From: an uncultured Clostridia bacterium
Lineage (GTDB): Bacteria > Bacillota > Clostridia > TANB77 > CAG-508
Length of the DNA stretch: 8,541 nucleotides
Direction of reading: 5' to 3'
Assembly: GCA_934179885.1 (NCBI GenBank)
Contig: CAKPQY010000024.1
Span: forward strand, 1 to 8,541
The position numbers and the translations under genes were made by a program. Shown here in pieces: positions 6,776-8,541 of this stretch. Under the pieces are notes generated by a model, which was not told where the DNA came from, did not search any database, and saw only the letters and a list, made by a program, of their open reading frames with translations. Within the stretch, counting starts at the first letter, position 1. Each line of letters begins with the position of its first letter.

Positions 6776-7795
6776 ATGAATATAATAGAAAATTTAAAAG
6801 ATTTAATAATTTATCAAAGTCAAAGTAACGAAAACATATCTGTAGAAGTTTTATATGATAGCGAAGATTTTTGGCTAACACAAAAATCAATGTCAAAATT
6901 GTTTGATGTAGAAGTAAACACAATAAATTATCATTTAAAGGAGATATTTGAAACTCATGAATTGGAAGAAAATCCAACTATTCGAAAAATTCGAACAGTT
7001 CAAAAAGAAGGAAACAGAGAGGTTTCAAGAGAATTAACATTTTATAGTTTAGATGCTATCATAGCGGTTGGATATAGAGTGAACTCAAAACAAGCAACAG
7101 ACTTTAGAATATGGGCAACTAATACATTAAAAGAATATATAAAAAAAGGATTTGTTTTAAATGATGAATTATTAAAAAACGGGCCAAAATTTGGAAAAGA
7201 CTATTTTAAAGAATTACTAGAAAGAATTCGTTCAATTAGGACAAGTGAACGAAGAATATGGCAGCAAATAACAGATATATTTGCGGAATGTAGTATAGAC
7301 TATGATAAAGATTCAGAAATAACACAAAAGTTTTATGCAACAGTTCAAAATAAATTCCATTATGCCATTACGGGAAACACTGCAGCAGAAATAATATACA
7401 AAAATGCAGACCATGCAAAAGAAAATATGGGTTTAACAACGTGGAAAAATTCACCAGATGGAAGAATATTAAAATCAGATGTAATGATTGCAAAAAACTA
7501 TTTAGATGAAAGGCAAATAAAAAGATTAGAGAGAACAGTTTCTGGATATTTTGATTATATAGAGGATTTGGTTGAAAGAGAAAATACATTTACTATGGAA
7601 GAATTTGCTAAAAGTATAAATGAATTTTTAGAATTTAGAAAATATGATATTTTAAGAGATAATGGTAAAATATCAAGAAAACAGGCAGAAGAAAAAGCAG
7701 AAAAAGAGTATAATGAATTTAATAAAAATCAAAAAATAGTTTCAGATTTTGACAAATTACTTATTGAAGCAAATAGATTAAATAATAAAATGTAG
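6776..7795 (+). CDS. RhuM-family protein
   Basis: This 339-residue cytoplasmic protein of the virulence RhuM family (Pfam Virulence_RhuM) is full length. The biochemical role of the family is not established. The name comes from a Salmonella pathogenicity island gene, and from memory relatives often sit in accessory islands, including next to restriction-modification genes. The N-terminal block has a helix-turn-helix-like segment FWLTQKSMSKLFDVEVNTI (32-50), then NPTIRKIRTVQKEGNREV (66-83) and the signature SLDAIIAVGYRVNS (91-104) and FRIWATNTLKEYI (110-122). The middle part has NKFHYAITGNTAAEII (192-207), the C-terminal part MGLTTWKN (218-225) and a charged helical tail. AAGGAGAT nine bases before the ATG sets the start. 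No restriction, methylase or antitoxin partner is adjacent. It stops with TAG, followed four codons later by tandem TAA. It is flanked by a direct repeat and by a broken ABC gene, suggesting acquisition. Confidence 0.9.
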   Translation: MNIIENLKDLIIYQSQSNENISVEVLYDSEDFWLTQKSMSKLFDVEVNTINYHLKEIFETHELEENPTIRKIRTVQKEGNREVSRELTFYSLDAIIAVGYRVNSKQATDFRIWATNTLKEYIKKGFVLNDELLKNGPKFGKDYFKELLERIRSIRTSERRIWQQITDIFAECSIDYDKDSEITQKFYATVQNKFHYAITGNTAAEIIYKNADHAKENMGLTTWKNSPDGRILKSDVMIAKNYLDERQIKRLERTVSGYFDYIEDLVERENTFTMEEFAKSINEFLEFRKYDILRDNGKISRKQAEEKAEKEYNEFNKNQKIVSDFDKLLIEANRLNNKM

Positions 7796-7854
7796 AAAAA
7801 GCTGAAGTAATAAAAATTTGAACTAGCAATCAAAGGATTTAAAGAAAAATGAGA

Positions 7855-7866
7855 TAATGCTTGTAA
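7855..7866 (+). repeat. Direct repeat, right copy flanking rhuM
   Basis: A perfect copy of TAATGCTTGTAA (also at 6517-6528). It ends two bases before the -35 box of the next promoter, so it may also be part of a regulatory site. Confidence 0.55.
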
Positions 7867-7867
7867 T

Positions 7868-7896
7868 TTGACATTAAGCTAAAAAATGTGTATAAT
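7868..7896 (+). promoter_or_regulatory. Consensus sigma-A promoter of the small-protein gene
   Basis: A perfect TTGACA (7868-7873) and a perfect TATAAT (7891-7896) with a 17-base spacer. This is the strongest promoter in the window. Expected start near 7903, giving a leader of about 64 bases. Confidence 0.92.
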
Positions 7897-7966
7897 GTAA
7901 ACTATTGGTGATAGAATTCCAATTTTAGGAACTAATTAATTGACTACCTAACTAGGAGGGCAAATT

Positions 7967-8143
7967 ATGAGCAGTATAAGGACAATATTAAAAAAAGAAA
8001 TGGAAAAAAGTAATGGTGCTGCTAGATTAGTGAAAGTGCCGAAACATATGAGGCCAACTGCAGAATCTCTTGAAAAATTGGATAGAGAAATTAGTGCTCA
8101 AATCGAGTCGAACCATAGGAGTGGATTGGACACTAAAAAATAA
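7967..8143 (+). CDS. Unrecognised 58-residue basic small protein
   Basis: ATG at 7967, seven bases after AGGAGGG, opens a frame of 58 codons ending in TAA at 8141-8143. The product begins MSSIRTILKKEMEK, continues GAARLVKVPKHMRPTAESLEK and ends HRSGLDTKK. It is rich in Lys and Arg, has no hydrophobic segment or signal peptide, and is probably helical and soluble, perhaps nucleic-acid or ribosome associated, but that is a guess. A perfect promoter, strong ribosome binding site and immediate terminator make it a complete gene. Codons such as CCG, TCG, GAG, ATC, GTG and AGG are more frequent than in mfd, suggesting a different origin. The family was not recognised. Confidence 0.78.
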   Translation: MSSIRTILKKEMEKSNGAARLVKVPKHMRPTAESLEKLDREISAQIESNHRSGLDTKK

Positions 8144-8186
8144 AAAAGAAAATGTCTGGGTAAAGTTACTCCAGGCATTTTCTTTT
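8144..8186 (+). terminator. Strong intrinsic terminator after the small-protein gene
   Basis: AAAAGAAAATGTCTGG (8144-8159) pairs with CCAGGCATTTTCTTTT (8171-8186) in a 16-pair stem with one G-U and an 11-base loop. The stem begins right after the stop codon. The A-rich and T-rich ends would let it work from both sides. Confidence 0.88.
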
Positions 8187-8249
8187 AATCATATAAATTT
8201 CAATTTTCATTGTTATTTTAATAGTTCAACTTGATATTATGTGTGAGCT

Positions 8250-8300
8250 AAAAATGTCCAAATCTTTGAGTAAAATAAATTCGAAAAATGGACATTTTTT
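8250..8300 (+). repeat. Inverted repeat, terminator-like, in the gene-poor 8187-8520 stretch
   Basis: AAAAATGTCCA (8250-8260) and TGGACATTTTT (8289-8299) are perfect 11-base complements around a 28-base loop, with T continuing to 8300. It could be a second or opposite-facing terminator, or a structured leader. The stretch 8187-8520 shows no convincing gene on either strand, only this repeat and the capped hairpin at 8364-8405. Confidence 0.45.
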
Positions 8301-8355
8301 ATAATGAAAAAAATCAACAATACCAATGCTTTGAAACAAAATAGATGACATATTT

Positions 8356-8430
8356 TACTCACTAGGGTAGGTGTGTGATAGTGAAAACTATCGCATATCT
8401 ACCCTTAAACTATTTATGAGCAAATGAGTA
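8356..8430 (+). ncRNA. Long GAAA-capped hairpin, structured RNA or element end
   Basis: The core stem pairs 8364-8382 with 8387-8405 and is closed by a GAAA tetraloop (8383-8386). AGGGTAG/CTACCCT and GATAGT/ACTATC are perfect, and the six pairs between them include three G-U wobbles. An outer stem TACTCA (8356-8361) with TGAGTA (8425-8430) encloses it. G-U pairs and a GNRA loop favour folding as RNA. It lies about 115 bases before the ATG at 8521, so it may be a cis-regulatory leader. A subterminal hairpin of an IS200/IS605-type element is the main alternative. It matches no riboswitch class that I recognise. Confidence 0.45.
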
Positions 8431-8520
8431 CACATTTAAAAAATTCAAAAAAATTTTAAAATAAGGGAGAATTTTTATAAGAAAACAGATGTATATATAG
8501 TATAGGGAGAGTGAGTTAAT

Positions 8521-8541
8521 ATGAGTGAAACTTTCAAAATC
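8521..8541 (+). CDS. Start of a gene cut by the window end
   Basis: ATG at 8521, preceded by AGGGAGAG about ten bases upstream, opens a frame reading MSETFKI to the end of the window. Seven residues are too few to identify it. The structured region just before it may regulate it. Confidence 0.55.

Noticed and set aside
7817..7824. TTGAAC shared with position 6494 as an extension of the direct repeat
   Set aside because: Six bases at different distances from the 12-mer are expected by chance in this composition.
8364..8405. Group II intron domain V or a c-di-GMP riboswitch
   Set aside because: The GAAA loop is shared, but the AGC triad and two-base bulge of domain V are absent, and the conserved joining segments of c-di-GMP riboswitches are not present.
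1..8541. CRISPR array, tRNA or rRNA genes
   Set aside because: No regularly spaced repeats, no cloverleaf with TTCGANTC-type arm and no rRNA-like conserved GC-rich block were seen.

Overview
The window is strongly AT-rich DNA with A-ending codons (AGA, GGA, ATA), strong AGGAGG-type ribosome binding sites and Gram-positive sigma-A style promoters. With an mfd gene followed by two SPOUT methyltransferase genes, this points to a low-GC Firmicute, probably an anaerobic Clostridia-type gut or host-associated bacterium. This assignment is inferred from style and protein similarity, not from a marker gene. All recognised genes lie on the + strand.

Positions 1-4573 are the housekeeping part. They hold mfd (transcription-repair coupling factor), a TrmH/SpoU-family RNA 2'-O-methyltransferase and trmL (wobble-base tRNA 2'-O-methyltransferase). 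Spacers of 20 and 26 bases suggest one transcription unit, closed by a hairpin at 4534-4573. The mfd reading frame is interrupted by an in-frame TAG at 27-29 inside sequence that still reads as Mfd. Its last codons lie in a GC-rich imperfect palindrome that looks like a REP-type element.

Positions 4574-6500 are accessory. A 215-residue protein resembles the PD-(D/E)XK Rpn/putative-transposase family but appears to have lost its catalytic residues. An XRE-type repressor follows, with a textbook promoter overlapping an inverted repeat that is probably its own operator, and then a strong terminator. Next comes an ABC-transporter ATPase of the SsuB/TauB type. Its ribosome binding site can be buried in an 11-pair hairpin, and its coding sequence stops just after the H-loop with no partner permease in view.

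Positions 6500-8541 look like a patchwork of acquired or rearranged pieces. A rhuM-family gene has its own promoter with a perfect 10-base palindrome in the spacer, a 14-codon leader ORF and a 12-base direct repeat on each side. It is followed by an unrecognised 58-residue basic protein that forms a complete stand-alone unit (consensus promoter, strong ribosome binding site, 16-pair terminator). A 334-base gene-poor stretch then holds a terminator-like inverted repeat and a long GAAA-capped hairpin ahead of a new gene that starts at 8521 and runs off the end.

No well-defined new multi-gene system is visible. The best leads are the rhuM/small-protein segment with its direct repeats, the capped hairpin at 8364-8405, and the several decayed or regulated accessory genes.
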